Shown here in pieces: positions 1 to 8,745 of a DNA stretch of 64,000 nt. The position numbers and the translations under genes were made by a program. The DNA lies in contig JANYKS010000033.1 of NCBI GenBank assembly GCA_025358125.1, forward strand, positions 60,690 through 124,689. The letters run 5' to 3'. The notes beneath the pieces were generated by a model that searched no databases, was not told where the DNA came from, and was given only the letters and a program-made list of their open reading frames with translations. This DNA is from Actinomycetes bacterium (lineage in GTDB: Bacteria > Actinomycetota > Acidimicrobiia > Acidimicrobiales > Ilumatobacteraceae). Numbering within the stretch: position 1 is the first letter of the stretch; each line of letters opens with the position of its first letter.

Positions 1-2
1 AC

Positions 3-353
3 CAACGCGCCGTCGCGCTGTGGGGCGACGTCACATCGATGGTCGACGGCGACAGCGTGTCGGCCAACCTGACCGGCGACTGGCAGGCAGTTGCGGCCGA
101 ACTCGCGCCGCACGCCGAGGTCACGTCGACGACGATCGAGTACGGCATCGTCGACACCATCACGGTAATGCAGGCGCTGCGTGCCGACGCGTGGCTCCAC
201 GCCCACGGGGATCCGACCGGCCCCGACGCTCCCGCGATCCGAGCCCAGGTCCGGGCCGCGTTCGCCGACGACGACCCGGCATGGCTCGAGCAGGTCTGGC
301 CCCGCTTCGCCGAAGTACTCGAGCGCGCGCTGGACGCAGCCGCCGACCGCTGA
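3..353 (+). CDS. DUF2817 family protein, C-terminal fragment
   Basis: The reading frame enters from before the window and stops at 353, so only the last 116 residues are visible. The segment with an ALRAD-WLHAHGDP pattern, followed by an Asp-rich DDDPAW stretch and an Arg/Ala-rich helix, is what I remember as the C-terminal end of DUF2817, a family related to M14 zinc carboxypeptidases. The catalytic zinc site would lie upstream and cannot be checked. The in-frame ATG at 39 is internal to this domain and is not a likely start. The gene runs in the same direction as the downstream nicotinate phosphoribosyltransferase, with a 58-base gap. The family call rests on recalled sequence pattern only. 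Confidence 0.6.
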   Translation, partial: QRAVALWGDVTSMVDGDSVSANLTGDWQAVAAELAPHAEVTSTTIEYGIVDTITVMQALRADAWLHAHGDPTGPDAPAIRAQVRAAFADDDPAWLEQVWPRFAEVLERALDAAADR

Positions 354-411
354 GCCAGCGATCACCGAGCCGGCCGGCCCGAATTGCCGGTGCAGCGGGC
401 AGACTGTGGCG

Positions 412-1731
412 ATGGGCGCAAGCGTCGGGTTGTTGACCGACCACTACGAGATGACGATGCTCTCGGCTGCGCTACGCGATGGAACAGCGCATGTGCCATG
501 CGTGTTCGAGATTTTCGCTCGACGTCTGCCGGAGGGTCGTCGGTACGGGGTGGTCGCTGGCACGAGCCGGGTCGTGGACGCGATCACGTCGTTCGGATTC
601 GAGCCAGCGGAGCTGCAGTGGCTGCGCGTGAGCGGCGCCATCGACGACGCGACGGTTGACTTTCTCGGCCGCTACCGCTTCTCGGGCCGGGTCGATGGCT
701 ACCCCGAGGGCGAGGTGTTCTTCCCCAACTCGCCGATCCTTACCGTCGAGAGCACGTTCGCCGAGGCGATCGTGCTCGAAACGGTGGTGCTCTCGATCCT
801 CAACCATGACGCGGCGATTGCCGCTGCGGCGGCCAGGATGGTCACCGCCGCGCAGGGCCGCCCGATCATCGAGATGGGCTCGCGCCGCACCCACGAGCGG
901 GCCGCAATGGCCGCTGCTCGGGCGGCCTATCTCGCCGGCTTCTCATCGACCTCGAACCTCGCCGCCGGTCTGACCTACGAGATACCGACCGGCGGCACGG
1001 CTGGGCATGCCTTCACCCTGCTCCACGACGACGAACTCGCGGCGTTCAGGTCACAGGTCGCCCTGCTCGGGCCAACCACCACACTGCTCGTCGACACGTA
1101 CGACATCACCAGCGGGATCGCCAACGCCGTGGCGGCGGCGGGTCAGCGGCTCGGCGCGATCCGCATCGATTCCGGCGACCTCGGCGTGCTCGCCCATCTG
1201 GCGAGGGCTCAGCTCGATGCGCTCGGGAACCACGACACCAAGATCGTCGTCAGCGGCGATCTCGACGAGTACGCGATTGCCGGCTTGGCGGCTGCCCCTG
1301 CCGATGTCTACGGCGCCGGGACGGCAGTGGTCGTCGGCTCGGGTGCGCCGACCGCCGGCCTGATCTACAAGCTGGTCGAGGTCGATGGTCGCCCGGTCGC
1401 GAAGCGATCGGAGCACAAGGTCAACCTCGGAGGCGGGAAGGTCGCGCTGCGCGCTCACCGCCCGACCGGTACCGCGACCGAGGAGATCGTGGTGGCGGGG
1501 CCTGAACGCCGACGCGAGAACGAGGCCGAGCGACTCCTCCGCGAAGACGCCGGCCTTCGGCGGGTGCACGAGACGCTGATACGCGACGGCGAGATCACCT
1601 CCGCTGGCCGGGTGACGCTCGCGCAGAGCCGCACCAGACTGCGCGACACGTTGCGCACGCTGCCCTGGGAGGGCCTGGCCCTGTCCAAGGGCGAACCAGC
1701 GCTCGCGACGCGGATCGTCCACGCCACCTGA
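412..1731 (+). CDS. pncB: Nicotinate phosphoribosyltransferase
   Basis: This enzyme makes nicotinate mononucleotide from nicotinate, PRPP and ATP in the NAD salvage (Preiss-Handler) pathway, in the cytoplasm. The 439-residue length fits the family. It begins with the typical LLTDHYEMTML opening, followed by FEIFARRLPEGRRYGVV, an MGSRRTHE segment (the phosphoribosyl-binding region), an internal RIDSGDL motif that binds substrate, and the late HKVNLGGGK segment. The open frame extends upstream to 181, but that part overlaps the preceding gene and looks unlike the family, so I place the start at ATG 412 (GTG 406 is possible). It converges on coxE, 60 bases away. Confidence 0.93.
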   Translation: MGASVGLLTDHYEMTMLSAALRDGTAHVPCVFEIFARRLPEGRRYGVVAGTSRVVDAITSFGFEPAELQWLRVSGAIDDATVDFLGRYRFSGRVDGYPEGEVFFPNSPILTVESTFAEAIVLETVVLSILNHDAAIAAAAARMVTAAQGRPIIEMGSRRTHERAAMAAARAAYLAGFSSTSNLAAGLTYEIPTGGTAGHAFTLLHDDELAAFRSQVALLGPTTTLLVDTYDITSGIANAVAAAGQRLGAIRIDSGDLGVLAHLARAQLDALGNHDTKIVVSGDLDEYAIAGLAAAPADVYGAGTAVVVGSGAPTAGLIYKLVEVDGRPVAKRSEHKVNLGGGKVALRAHRPTGTATEEIVVAGPERRRENEAERLLREDAGLRRVHETLIRDGEITSAGRVTLAQSRTRLRDTLRTLPWEGLALSKGEPALATRIVHAT

Positions 1732-1753
1732 TCTTGATCGGGGCCCGACGGAT

Positions 1754-1781
1754 CGGCCGGCTCGGGTCGGCCGGCTCGGGT
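1754..1781. repeat. 14-bp tandem repeat, two exact copies
   Basis: The unit CGGCCGGCTCGGGT occurs twice back to back in the 59-base gap between the converging pncB and coxE genes. The copies are GC-rich and could fold, but there is no T-tract, so I do not call a terminator. It is one of several short tandem duplications at gene edges in this window. Confidence 0.8.
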
Positions 1782-1790
1782 CGATCGGCG

Positions 1791-2993
1791 TCAGGCCGAA
1801 ATCGCGCTGAGCAATTCGTCGATCGCGTCGAGTGTGTGCCCGCTGACGAACGCATCGATGTGCGCCAGCGCGGCCGCCATGCCGCCAACCGACGGCTGAT
1901 AGCGACTGGCCGCCTTGCGCGGGTTGACCCAGATCACCCGATGGGCGAGCCGTCCGAGTCGCTCCATCTCGCGCCCGAGCACGGCCGGATCGTCACGCTC
2001 CCAACCATCTGACACGATGACCACGACGGCGCCGCGTGCCATCCCACGACGGCCGAACTTGTCGTTGAACGTCTTCAGCGCCTGCCCGATCCGGGTGCCG
2101 CCCGACCAATCGGGCGCAGCCTGGCCGGCCCGGTACAGAGCGTGATCGGGGTTGCTCGCGTGTAACAGCTTGGTGATCCGAGTCAGGCGGGTCGCGAACA
2201 CGAACGCCTCCGCTCGCGCTCCCCCGACGGCGGAGTGCAGCAGTTGCAGGTACGCACGGGCATACGGTTCCATCGAGCCGGAGATGTCGCACAACACTAC
2301 GAGCCGGCGCGGGCGACTGCGATGACGGCGCATCACCAGCTCGATCGGATCACCGCCGGACCGTAGCGAACGACGCAACGTGACACGCATGTCGACCCGC
2401 TCGCCGAGATGATGGCGCGCTGTCCTTCGGCTGCGGCGCGGCGGTGGCGCGAACGCGAGACGCGACATCAACGAGCGCAGTTCGGCGAGTTCCGTCGGCG
2501 TCATCGATGCGAACTCCTGCTTGCGCAAGCGCTCCTGCGAACTGAACGCGGCGAGGATCGACTCGGTTGCGTCCCCACGGTCGTCTTCGGCCCCCGAGTC
2601 ATCGCCGGGCAACGACGGGTTCGGCGTCGACGACTGCCCGCCGCGGCGGTCGTCGCCGGCCCGCGACTGAGATGGACCAGTGCGCATGCTTGCGGGTGGC
2701 GGCGCGTTCGAGTCGCCACGCGAGTCGGCAGGGTCCGAGACGCCCCCGAACAGGTGGCGGAAAACCCGATCGAAGGTGCCGATGTCGGACGGCTCGGCGA
2801 TCAGCGTGATCCGCGCCAGCCAGTACAACTCGTCCTGCGTGACCGGTTTGGCGAGCACGATCGCTGCCGCAAGTCGCCCGCTGCGCTCCGGCGTGACCGG
2901 CACTCCTGCGGTGTGGACGAGATGCCCGAACCCCCCGGCAACCGCCGCCAGGTCAACCGCCGCCAGGTCAGCTGCCGCCAGCGATCCAGGCAA
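1791..2993 (-). CDS. coxE: CoxE-like protein with VWA domain
   Basis: This is a CO dehydrogenase accessory protein. CoxE proteins work with the MoxR-type ATPase CoxD in maturing the Mo-S-Cu active site. The N-terminal half (about residues 20-85) resembles the CoxE helical region. It is followed by a low-complexity, acidic/Ser-rich linker (residues 88-145) and a C-terminal von Willebrand A domain with the metal-binding DISGS motif at residues 236-240 and a later SDGWERDDP segment. The predicted start is TTG at 2993, overlapping coxD by 26 bases; no better ATG/GTG exists before the conserved N-terminal region. The first 18 residues are a triplicated LAA(V/A)DL pattern derived from a DNA repeat. 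It is the last gene of the cox operon. Confidence 0.85.
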   Translation of the reverse strand: MPGSLAAADLAAVDLAAVAGGFGHLVHTAGVPVTPERSGRLAAAIVLAKPVTQDELYWLARITLIAEPSDIGTFDRVFRHLFGGVSDPADSRGDSNAPPPASMRTGPSQSRAGDDRRGGQSSTPNPSLPGDDSGAEDDRGDATESILAAFSSQERLRKQEFASMTPTELAELRSLMSRLAFAPPPRRSRRTARHHLGERVDMRVTLRRSLRSGGDPIELVMRRHRSRPRRLVVLCDISGSMEPYARAYLQLLHSAVGGARAEAFVFATRLTRITKLLHASNPDHALYRAGQAAPDWSGGTRIGQALKTFNDKFGRRGMARGAVVVIVSDGWERDDPAVLGREMERLGRLAHRVIWVNPRKAASRYQPSVGGMAAALAHIDAFVSGHTLDAIDELLSAISA

Positions 2994-3855
2994 AGCCGCG
3001 CTCCTCCGCCGTCTCGATGTCTTCGCGGTATTTGAGGACGGAGCCGAGCGTCATCGCCGCGGCGTCCTCGTTCAATGTGGAGACGCCGAGCAGGTCGAGC
3101 GCGAGCGTCCAGTTGATCGCTTCGGCGATACCCGGTTGCTTTTGCACATCGAGTGTGCGCAGGCGCTGCACGCCGGCCGCGACCTGCGCCGCGAGCGATG
3201 CGGTGCTGGCCGGAACGCGTCGCCTGATGATCGCAACGGCGCGGTCGAGATCCGGGTAGTCGATCCAGTGATAGAGGCAACGCCGCTTCAACGCGTCGTG
3301 TAGATCGCGTGTCCGGTTCGACGTGAGCACGACGATCGGAGGATGTACCGCGCGGACCGTGCCGAGTTCGGGGATGGTGACCGACGACTCGGCGAGCAGC
3401 TCGAACAGGAACGCCTCGAACTCGTCGTCGGCACGATCGACCTCGTCGATCAACAGCACCGCCGGGCGCGGGCCGGGGTGCTGGATCGCGCGCAGCAACG
3501 GACGCGGCATCAGATACTCGGGCCCGAAGAGATCGGCCTCGCTCAGCTCGTGCTTGGCTGCTTCCGCAACCCGGATCGCAAGCAACTGACGTGGGTAATT
3601 CCATTCGTACAGCGCTTCCGCGGCATCGATGCCCTCGTAGCACTGCAGCCGGATCAACGGTGTGTCGAGCGCAGCCGCCAGCGCCTTGGCGGCCTCGGTC
3701 TTGCCGACGCCGGCCTCACCCTCGAGCAGCAGCGGTTGCGGCAATCGCACGGAGCAGAACAAGGCGGTTGCCATGCCCTGATCGGCGAGGTAGTCGCCGG
3801 CATCGAGCTTGGCGCGCAGCGTGTCGACCGTCGGAACGATCTCGGCGATGCTCAC
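2968..3855 (-). CDS. coxD: MoxR-family AAA+ ATPase, CoxD
   Basis: This is an AAA+ ATPase of the MoxR/CoxD group, which remodels the CO dehydrogenase apo-enzyme so that the [CuSMoO2] cluster can be assembled. From the GTG start at 3855 (295 residues), the Walker A motif GEAGVGKT lies at about residues 46-53. A Walker B LLIDEVD motif, a sensor-1 VVLTSN segment and an Arg-finger-like LKRRCLYHW region follow. The open frame extends to 3942, but those 29 codons overlap the upstream xdhC gene in another frame and are not family-like. The gene sits between xdhC and coxE with tight spacing, as in classical cox operons. Confidence 0.9.
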   Translation of the reverse strand: MSIAEIVPTVDTLRAKLDAGDYLADQGMATALFCSVRLPQPLLLEGEAGVGKTEAAKALAAALDTPLIRLQCYEGIDAAEALYEWNYPRQLLAIRVAEAAKHELSEADLFGPEYLMPRPLLRAIQHPGPRPAVLLIDEVDRADDEFEAFLFELLAESSVTIPELGTVRAVHPPIVVLTSNRTRDLHDALKRRCLYHWIDYPDLDRAVAIIRRRVPASTASLAAQVAAGVQRLRTLDVQKQPGIAEAINWTLALDLLGVSTLNEDAAAMTLGSVLKYREDIETAEERGFAWIAGGS

Positions 3856-3865
3856 GACGTTCGAC

Positions 3866-4765
3866 TCACGCGGAGTAGGCCGCGGGATCCGCAGCGAACG
3901 CGCGCAGGCACCCACTGCCGCAGAACCATGTGCGCACGCCATCGTGATCGAAATGCAGCGACGCGTCGACCATCGCCACGTTCATGCCACAGACCGGGTC
4001 GATCGCGGTCTCCATTGTCGGTGCAGCGTCGCTCGTGATCGAGCGGCCGCTCGGGCGCGGCCTGCTGGCGACGATCTCGGCGAGGATCGAGAGCGCAACC
4101 TCCGCCGGGGTCCGGGCACCGATGTCGAGACCGGCGGGCGTGCGGATGCGACCCTTCATCGAACCGCAGACGTCCAATGCAGCCACGACTGCTTCACCCC
4201 GCTTTCGGCTCGCGACCAGCCCGACGTACGCGGTGCCGGCCTGCAGCGCAGCCACGAGTGCTTGCTCCTCGTCGCGACCGTGGGACGCAACCACGATCGC
4301 AGCGGCATCGGCGGGAACAGAGCCGTCCCAGGCCGCGACGTCGTAGCCGAGCCGGTCGCCGAGCCCGCGGACCGCCCGGGCGATGGGCGAGTCGCCGACC
4401 ACGACCACGAGGGGCGCAGGCACGATGGGTTCGAGGAAGATCTCCAATGTGCCACCGGACAGGCATGGGTTGTGCACCGTCAGCTTGCCCCCGATCGTTT
4501 CTTCTGGCGTCGGTGTGATACGCAGCAGCAACGACTCGTGCGAGTCGAGCAGCGCCAGCGATTGCGCCCGCACCGTCGACTCAGCGCAGGTGCCGCCGAC
4601 GAATCCAACGATTGTGCCGTCCGCGAGGATGAGCGCCTCGTCGCCGGGCTTGGCCGACGTCGGCCGCTCCGCAAGCACGACACGGGCATGCACGAACGGC
4701 ACTCGCCCGGCGAGCAGTTCGCACGCCCGAGTGGCGATCTCGCTGTTCAGATCGGACGCCGACAT
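3866..4765 (-). CDS. XdhC/CoxI family maturation factor fused to a YHS domain
   Basis: The XdhC family helps insert sulfurated molybdenum cofactor into xanthine and CO dehydrogenase-type enzymes. The N-terminal XdhC/CoxI region (about residues 10-110, with GFVGGTCAES and HNPCLSGGTLEIF) is followed by a Rossmann-like half with VGDSPIARAVRGLG, near 122-140, and by GLVASRKRG. Residues 256-299 form a separate YHS domain: DPVCGM at 256-261, then FCGSGC at 281-286. YHS domains bind metals or heme and often accompany copper or heavy-metal proteins. The gene starts 16 bases after coxL and ends 10 bases before coxD. A YHS tail on the maturation factor of a copper-containing dehydrogenase suggests, but does not prove, a role in handling the metal. 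Confidence 0.88.
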   Translation of the reverse strand: MSASDLNSEIATRACELLAGRVPFVHARVVLAERPTSAKPGDEALILADGTIVGFVGGTCAESTVRAQSLALLDSHESLLLRITPTPEETIGGKLTVHNPCLSGGTLEIFLEPIVPAPLVVVVGDSPIARAVRGLGDRLGYDVAAWDGSVPADAAAIVVASHGRDEEQALVAALQAGTAYVGLVASRKRGEAVVAALDVCGSMKGRIRTPAGLDIGARTPAEVALSILAEIVASRPRPSGRSITSDAAPTMETAIDPVCGMNVAMVDASLHFDHDGVRTWFCGSGCLRAFAADPAAYSA

Positions 4766-4781
4766 GTCATTCGATCGCCCT

Positions 4782-7169
4782 TCACTCGATTGCCAGGTCA
4801 GGCCGGGAGATGGGATTGTCCTGGATCGCCCGCCAGACGGCGGCCGGTGTCAGCGGCATCTCGGCGTGGCGGATCTGCAGCGCGTCGAGCACGGCGTTGA
4901 CGACAGCGGGCGGCGAACCAACGGTGGCTGATTCACCGACTCCCTTGACGCCAATCGGGTGATGGGGCGAGGGCGTGACCGTTTCGCCGAGCTCCCAGCT
5001 CGGGCACTCCATCGAGGTCGGCAGGAGGTAGTCCATGAACGAGCCGCCGAGATGGTTGCCGTTCTCGTCGAACGCCATCACCTCCATCAGGGCCATCCCG
5101 ATACCGTCGGCCAGACCACCGTGGATCTGGCCCTCGACGATCATCGGATTGATCCGCGGGCCGCAGTCGTCGACGGCGATGAATCGGCGGACCTTGACGT
5201 GCCCGGTGCCCTTGTCCACATCGACGACACAGATGTAGGCCCCGAACGGATAGGTGAGGTTCGGCGGGTCGTACACGACGGACGCGTCGAGGTGGCCCTC
5301 GACGCCCTCCGGCAATTCGAGGTTGCCGTGCGCCGCGAACGCAAGCTCCTGGATCGTCTTGCCCTTCTCCGGGTCGCCCTTGACGAACCACCGGCCCTGC
5401 TCCCATTCGAGATCGTCGACGGAACACTCGAGCGCCGCCGACGCGATGAGCTTGGCCTTGTCCTTGACCCTGCGGGCCACCACGGCGGCAGCCGCTCCGG
5501 ACACCGGTGTCGAGCGTGAGCCGTACGTGCCGAGCCCGAACGGCGTGTTGTCCGTGTCGCCGTGGATGACCTCGATGTCCTCCGGTGGGATACCGAGTTC
5601 CTGGGCGACGATCTGGGCGAACGTCGTCTCATGTCCCTGGCCCTGCGACTGAACGCTGATCCGCAGCTGGGCCTTGCCCGTCGGATGAAGGCGGAGTTCG
5701 CAGCCGTCGGCCATGCCGAGACCAAGGATGTCCATGTGCTTTCGCGGCCCGGCTCCGACTCCCTCTGTGAAGAACGAGAGGCCGATGCCCATCATCTCGC
5801 CGTTGGCCCGCTTGGCGACTTGCTCCTTGCGCAAATCGTCGTAGCCGGCGATCCGCATCGCCTCCTTCAACGCCCGCGGATAATCGCCCGAGTCGTACTC
5901 CCAACCCGTTGGGGTGGTGTACGGGAACTGCTCGGGGCGGAGAAGATTCTTCATCCGCAACTCAGCAGGATCCATCTTCAATTCGAACGCGAGGCAGTCG
6001 ACCATCCGCTCGACGAGGTACACGGCCTCGGTGATCCGGAACGAGCACGCGTAGGCAACGCCACCCGGTGCCTTGTTGGTGTACACGGCCCGTACATTGC
6101 AGTGAGCGGCCGAGTAGTCGTACGACCCGGTGAAGATGTGGAAGAACCCCGCCGGATACTTCGTCGGCTGGGCGACACCGTTGAACGCGCCGTGGTCGGC
6201 GAGCACGTTGACGCGCAGCCCGAGGATCTTGCCGTCCTTGGTCGCGGCGATCTCGCCGTCCATGTGATAGTCGCGGGCGAACGAGGTCGACATCAGGTTC
6301 TCGGAGCGGTCTTCCATCCACTTCACCGGCTTGCCGGTGACGATCGAGCCGACGATTGCGCACACGTAGCCGGGATAGATTCCGACCTTGTTGCCGAAGC
6401 CCCCACCGATATCTGGTGAGATCACCCGGATCTTGTGCTCGGGCAGACCGGCCACGAGGGCATACAGCGTGCGATGGGCGTGCGGAGCCTGGGTGGTGGT
6501 CCAGATCGTGAGCTGGCCGGTGACCTTGTCCATACTGGCCACCGCGCCGCATGTCTCCATCGGCGCCGGGTGCACGCGCGGATAGATCATCGACTGCTTG
6601 ACGACCACCTCGGCCGACGCGAACACCTCGTCGCACTTGGCCTTGTCGCCGGCCTCCCAGTCGTAGATCTTGTTGTCCGTGCGGCCCTCGAGATCATCGC
6701 GGATGATCGGCGCGTCGGCGTCGAGCGCCTTGCGCGCGTCATACACGGTCGGCAACGGCTCGTACTCGACCTCGATCAGTTCGAGCGCGTCGCGAGCCGC
6801 ATAGCGATCCTCTGCGACGACGAACGCCACTTCTTGGCCCTGGAACCGCACCTTGTCCGTGCACAGCACCGACTGCACGTCCATCGACAGCGTCGGCATC
6901 CACGCCAGCTTGAGACCTTCCAGGATCTTGCCGGTGATCACGGCCTTCACCTTCGGGTGGGCCTCGGCGGCAGAGGTGTCGATCGACACGATCCGGGCGT
7001 GCGCGTACGGACTGCGCAGTACGGCGCCGTGCAACATGCCGGGCAGGTTCACGTCGTCGACGAAGTTTCCCTTGCCGCGCAGGAACCGCACGTCCTCCTT
7101 CCGGATCATCCGCCCGAAACCCATCGGGTTACCGGCCGGTGAGAGTGGCCTGTCCTCGGTGACGGTCAT
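4782..7169 (-). CDS. coxL: Aerobic carbon monoxide dehydrogenase, large (molybdopterin) subunit, form I
   Basis: This is the catalytic subunit that oxidises CO with water to CO2, passing electrons through CoxS and CoxM. The 795 residues match the family. The diagnostic form I active-site loop AYACSFR is at residues 372-378, with Cys375 placed to hold the copper of the Mo-S-Cu centre. Form II enzymes carry AYRGAGR instead. The conserved TTQAPH segment (Gln227) and the molybdenum-side GVGES glutamate (Glu746) are present. The ATG overlaps the coxS stop by four bases. The order M-S-L is that of true CO dehydrogenase operons. By sequence, this organism should be able to oxidise atmospheric or low-level CO. 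Confidence 0.95.
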   Translation of the reverse strand: MTVTEDRPLSPAGNPMGFGRMIRKEDVRFLRGKGNFVDDVNLPGMLHGAVLRSPYAHARIVSIDTSAAEAHPKVKAVITGKILEGLKLAWMPTLSMDVQSVLCTDKVRFQGQEVAFVVAEDRYAARDALELIEVEYEPLPTVYDARKALDADAPIIRDDLEGRTDNKIYDWEAGDKAKCDEVFASAEVVVKQSMIYPRVHPAPMETCGAVASMDKVTGQLTIWTTTQAPHAHRTLYALVAGLPEHKIRVISPDIGGGFGNKVGIYPGYVCAIVGSIVTGKPVKWMEDRSENLMSTSFARDYHMDGEIAATKDGKILGLRVNVLADHGAFNGVAQPTKYPAGFFHIFTGSYDYSAAHCNVRAVYTNKAPGGVAYACSFRITEAVYLVERMVDCLAFELKMDPAELRMKNLLRPEQFPYTTPTGWEYDSGDYPRALKEAMRIAGYDDLRKEQVAKRANGEMMGIGLSFFTEGVGAGPRKHMDILGLGMADGCELRLHPTGKAQLRISVQSQGQGHETTFAQIVAQELGIPPEDIEVIHGDTDNTPFGLGTYGSRSTPVSGAAAAVVARRVKDKAKLIASAALECSVDDLEWEQGRWFVKGDPEKGKTIQELAFAAHGNLELPEGVEGHLDASVVYDPPNLTYPFGAYICVVDVDKGTGHVKVRRFIAVDDCGPRINPMIVEGQIHGGLADGIGMALMEVMAFDENGNHLGGSFMDYLLPTSMECPSWELGETVTPSPHHPIGVKGVGESATVGSPPAVVNAVLDALQIRHAEMPLTPAAVWRAIQDNPISRPDLAIE

Positions 7170-7645
7170 GCCGATGCTCCTTCTGTGGCCGGGTGCTCAG
7201 CAGCCCAGCGGATCGCACGCACGATGTTTTCGTAGCCGGTGCAGCGACAGATGTTGCCGCTGATGCACTCTCGGATGGTCTCCGTGTCGGGGTCGGGGTT
7301 CTTGTCGAGCAACCAACGCGCGGTCATCATCACGCCCGGCGTACAGAACCCGCACTGCAGGCCATGCTCTTGCATGAAACCCTGCTGCACGGGATCGAGC
7401 GTGCCATTTTGCTCGAGGCCCTCGATCGTGCGGATCTCGTGACCGGCCGCCATCGCGGCGAGGATCGTACAGCTCTTCACCGGTTGGCCGTCGATCTGCA
7501 CGGTGCACACTCCGCAGTTCGACGTGTCACAGCCCCAATGGGTGCCGGTGAGGCCGAGGTCATCACGCAGGAAGTGCACGAGCAGCATCCGCGGCTCGAC
7601 CTCTCTCGTGAATTCTTCTCCGTTGACTGTCATGGTTACTTGCAT
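7166..7645 (-). CDS. coxS: CO dehydrogenase small subunit, two [2Fe-2S] clusters
   Basis: This is the iron-sulfur subunit that carries electrons from the molybdenum centre in CoxL to FAD in CoxM. From the ATG at 7645 it is 159 residues long. The plant-ferredoxin-type cluster is held by Cys39, Cys44, Cys47 and Cys59. The second, C-terminal cluster is held by Cys98, Cys101, Cys133 and Cys135 (CGFCTPG and ICRCTGY motifs). Its ATG shares one base with the coxM stop (TGATG), and its stop overlaps coxL by four bases, so the three subunits are probably translationally coupled. Longer readings of this frame upstream lie inside coxM and are not real. Confidence 0.95.
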   Translation of the reverse strand: MQVTMTVNGEEFTREVEPRMLLVHFLRDDLGLTGTHWGCDTSNCGVCTVQIDGQPVKSCTILAAMAAGHEIRTIEGLEQNGTLDPVQQGFMQEHGLQCGFCTPGVMMTARWLLDKNPDPDTETIRECISGNICRCTGYENIVRAIRWAAEHPATEGASA

Positions 7646-8520
7646 CAGACATCTTCCCCTCTGGCACGGGCCGCGGATCGGTTCAAGGCTCGCGAGGTGA
7701 GCTCGCGGGCGAGGTGGCGTTTGTAGTCGGCGGGTCCGCGCTGATCGGATTGTGGCGCGACGGCGTCGTGGCAGATCTGGGCGGCAGCCGCGAAGTTCTC
7801 GACGGTCGCAGGCTTGCCGATCAGGAAGTCCTCGGCCGCCGCGCAAGCGAAATGATCGGCGCCGACCGCTGTGATGCCGATCCCGCAATCAGCCACGTTG
7901 TCGCCTGACAGCTGGACGAAGGTTCCGGCCGCCGCGATGGCCCAGTCGCCGGCCCGGCGCTCGACCTTTTCATAGGCGCTGCCAGAGCCGGGACGGATCG
8001 GCACCCGTATCTCGACCAGGATCTCGGACGGTCCGACCATGGTCTGATACGGCCCGTCGTGGAACTCGCGAGCCGCAACCGTGCGGGTTCCCGACGATGA
8101 ACGGATCACCATCTTGGCCCGCAGCGCGGAACCGACGGCGGACAGGTCCTCGCTCGGATCCGCCTGGCAGAACGAACCGCCGATCGTGCCCCGGTTGCGC
8201 ACGATCGGATCGGCGATGACCTTCTCGGCCTCGCGGAAGATCCGGTAGTGCTCGGCGAGCAGCGGCGAGTCCAGGATCGCGGCATGGCGCGCCATCGCGC
8301 CGATCGCGATCTCACCGCGATCGAGTTTGATGTAGTCCAGATCGGACAGATCGTTGATGTCGATCAGCATCTCGGGTCTCGCAAGACGCAGCTTCATCAT
8401 CGGCAGCAGGCTGTGCCCGCCGGCGATCAACCGGGCCTCTGGTCCATGTCTTTCGAGCAACGCGAGCGCATGATCGACGCTCGTCGCTCGCTCGTACTCA
8501 AACGGCGCGGGTACCTGCAC
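7645..8520 (-). CDS. coxM: CO dehydrogenase medium subunit, FAD-binding
   Basis: This flavoprotein subunit of CO dehydrogenase passes electrons to the quinone pool. The 291-residue protein has both FAD-binding signatures: AGGHS at residues 33-37 and TIGGS at 112-116. The C-terminal CO-dehydrogenase flavoprotein domain follows. The start is GTG at 8520, five bases after a strong Shine-Dalgarno run (GAGGGGG). It is the first gene of the cox operon and is read away from a LysR-type regulator across a 225-base divergent region, which suggests it is the regulated entry point of the operon. Confidence 0.93.
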   Translation of the reverse strand: MQVPAPFEYERATSVDHALALLERHGPEARLIAGGHSLLPMMKLRLARPEMLIDINDLSDLDYIKLDRGEIAIGAMARHAAILDSPLLAEHYRIFREAEKVIADPIVRNRGTIGGSFCQADPSEDLSAVGSALRAKMVIRSSSGTRTVAAREFHDGPYQTMVGPSEILVEIRVPIRPGSGSAYEKVERRAGDWAIAAAGTFVQLSGDNVADCGIGITAVGADHFACAAAEDFLIGKPATVENFAAAAQICHDAVAPQSDQRGPADYKRHLARELTSRALNRSAARARGEDV

Positions 8521-8606
8521 GTGAGCCCCCTCAGTTCTTCAGTTCGTCGTGGTTGGTGACATCGACGAGATCGGTGAATCGACAAGAGTCGGTGAAACGG
8601 TGAACG

Positions 8607-8626
8607 GCGATTGCGGTCGCAATCGC
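8607..8626. promoter_or_regulatory. Perfect inverted repeat in the coxM-lysR divergent region
   Basis: The arms GCGATTGCG and CGCAATCGC are separated by two bases (GT). It lies 87 bases upstream of the coxM start and is a candidate regulator site. A partial third half-site (AATCGC) directly follows. Confidence 0.5.
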
Positions 8627-8685
8627 AATCGCCCCCCGGCGACCTTGAGCCCACTCTCTCCCTCGCGCCAGCAACTGTCCACCCC

Positions 8686-8707
8686 CGCCTAAGCGAATGC
8701 TTAGGCG
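8686..8707. promoter_or_regulatory. Perfect 9-bp inverted repeat, likely LysR operator
   Basis: The arms CGCCTAAGC and GCTTAGGCG flank a four-base spacer (GAAT), 39 bases before the lysR start. LysR regulators usually bind an interrupted palindrome of about this size near their own promoter, in the divergent region they control. This makes it the best candidate for the primary recognition site of the adjacent regulator. Confidence 0.6.
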
Positions 8708-8745
8708 CGATTTTCTGTGCCGGCCAGACGTGCCAAGCTGTCGAC

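Noticed and set aside
4782..7169. Form II (putative) CO dehydrogenase or xanthine dehydrogenase large subunit
   Set aside because: The AYACSFR loop and M-S-L gene order are those of form I.
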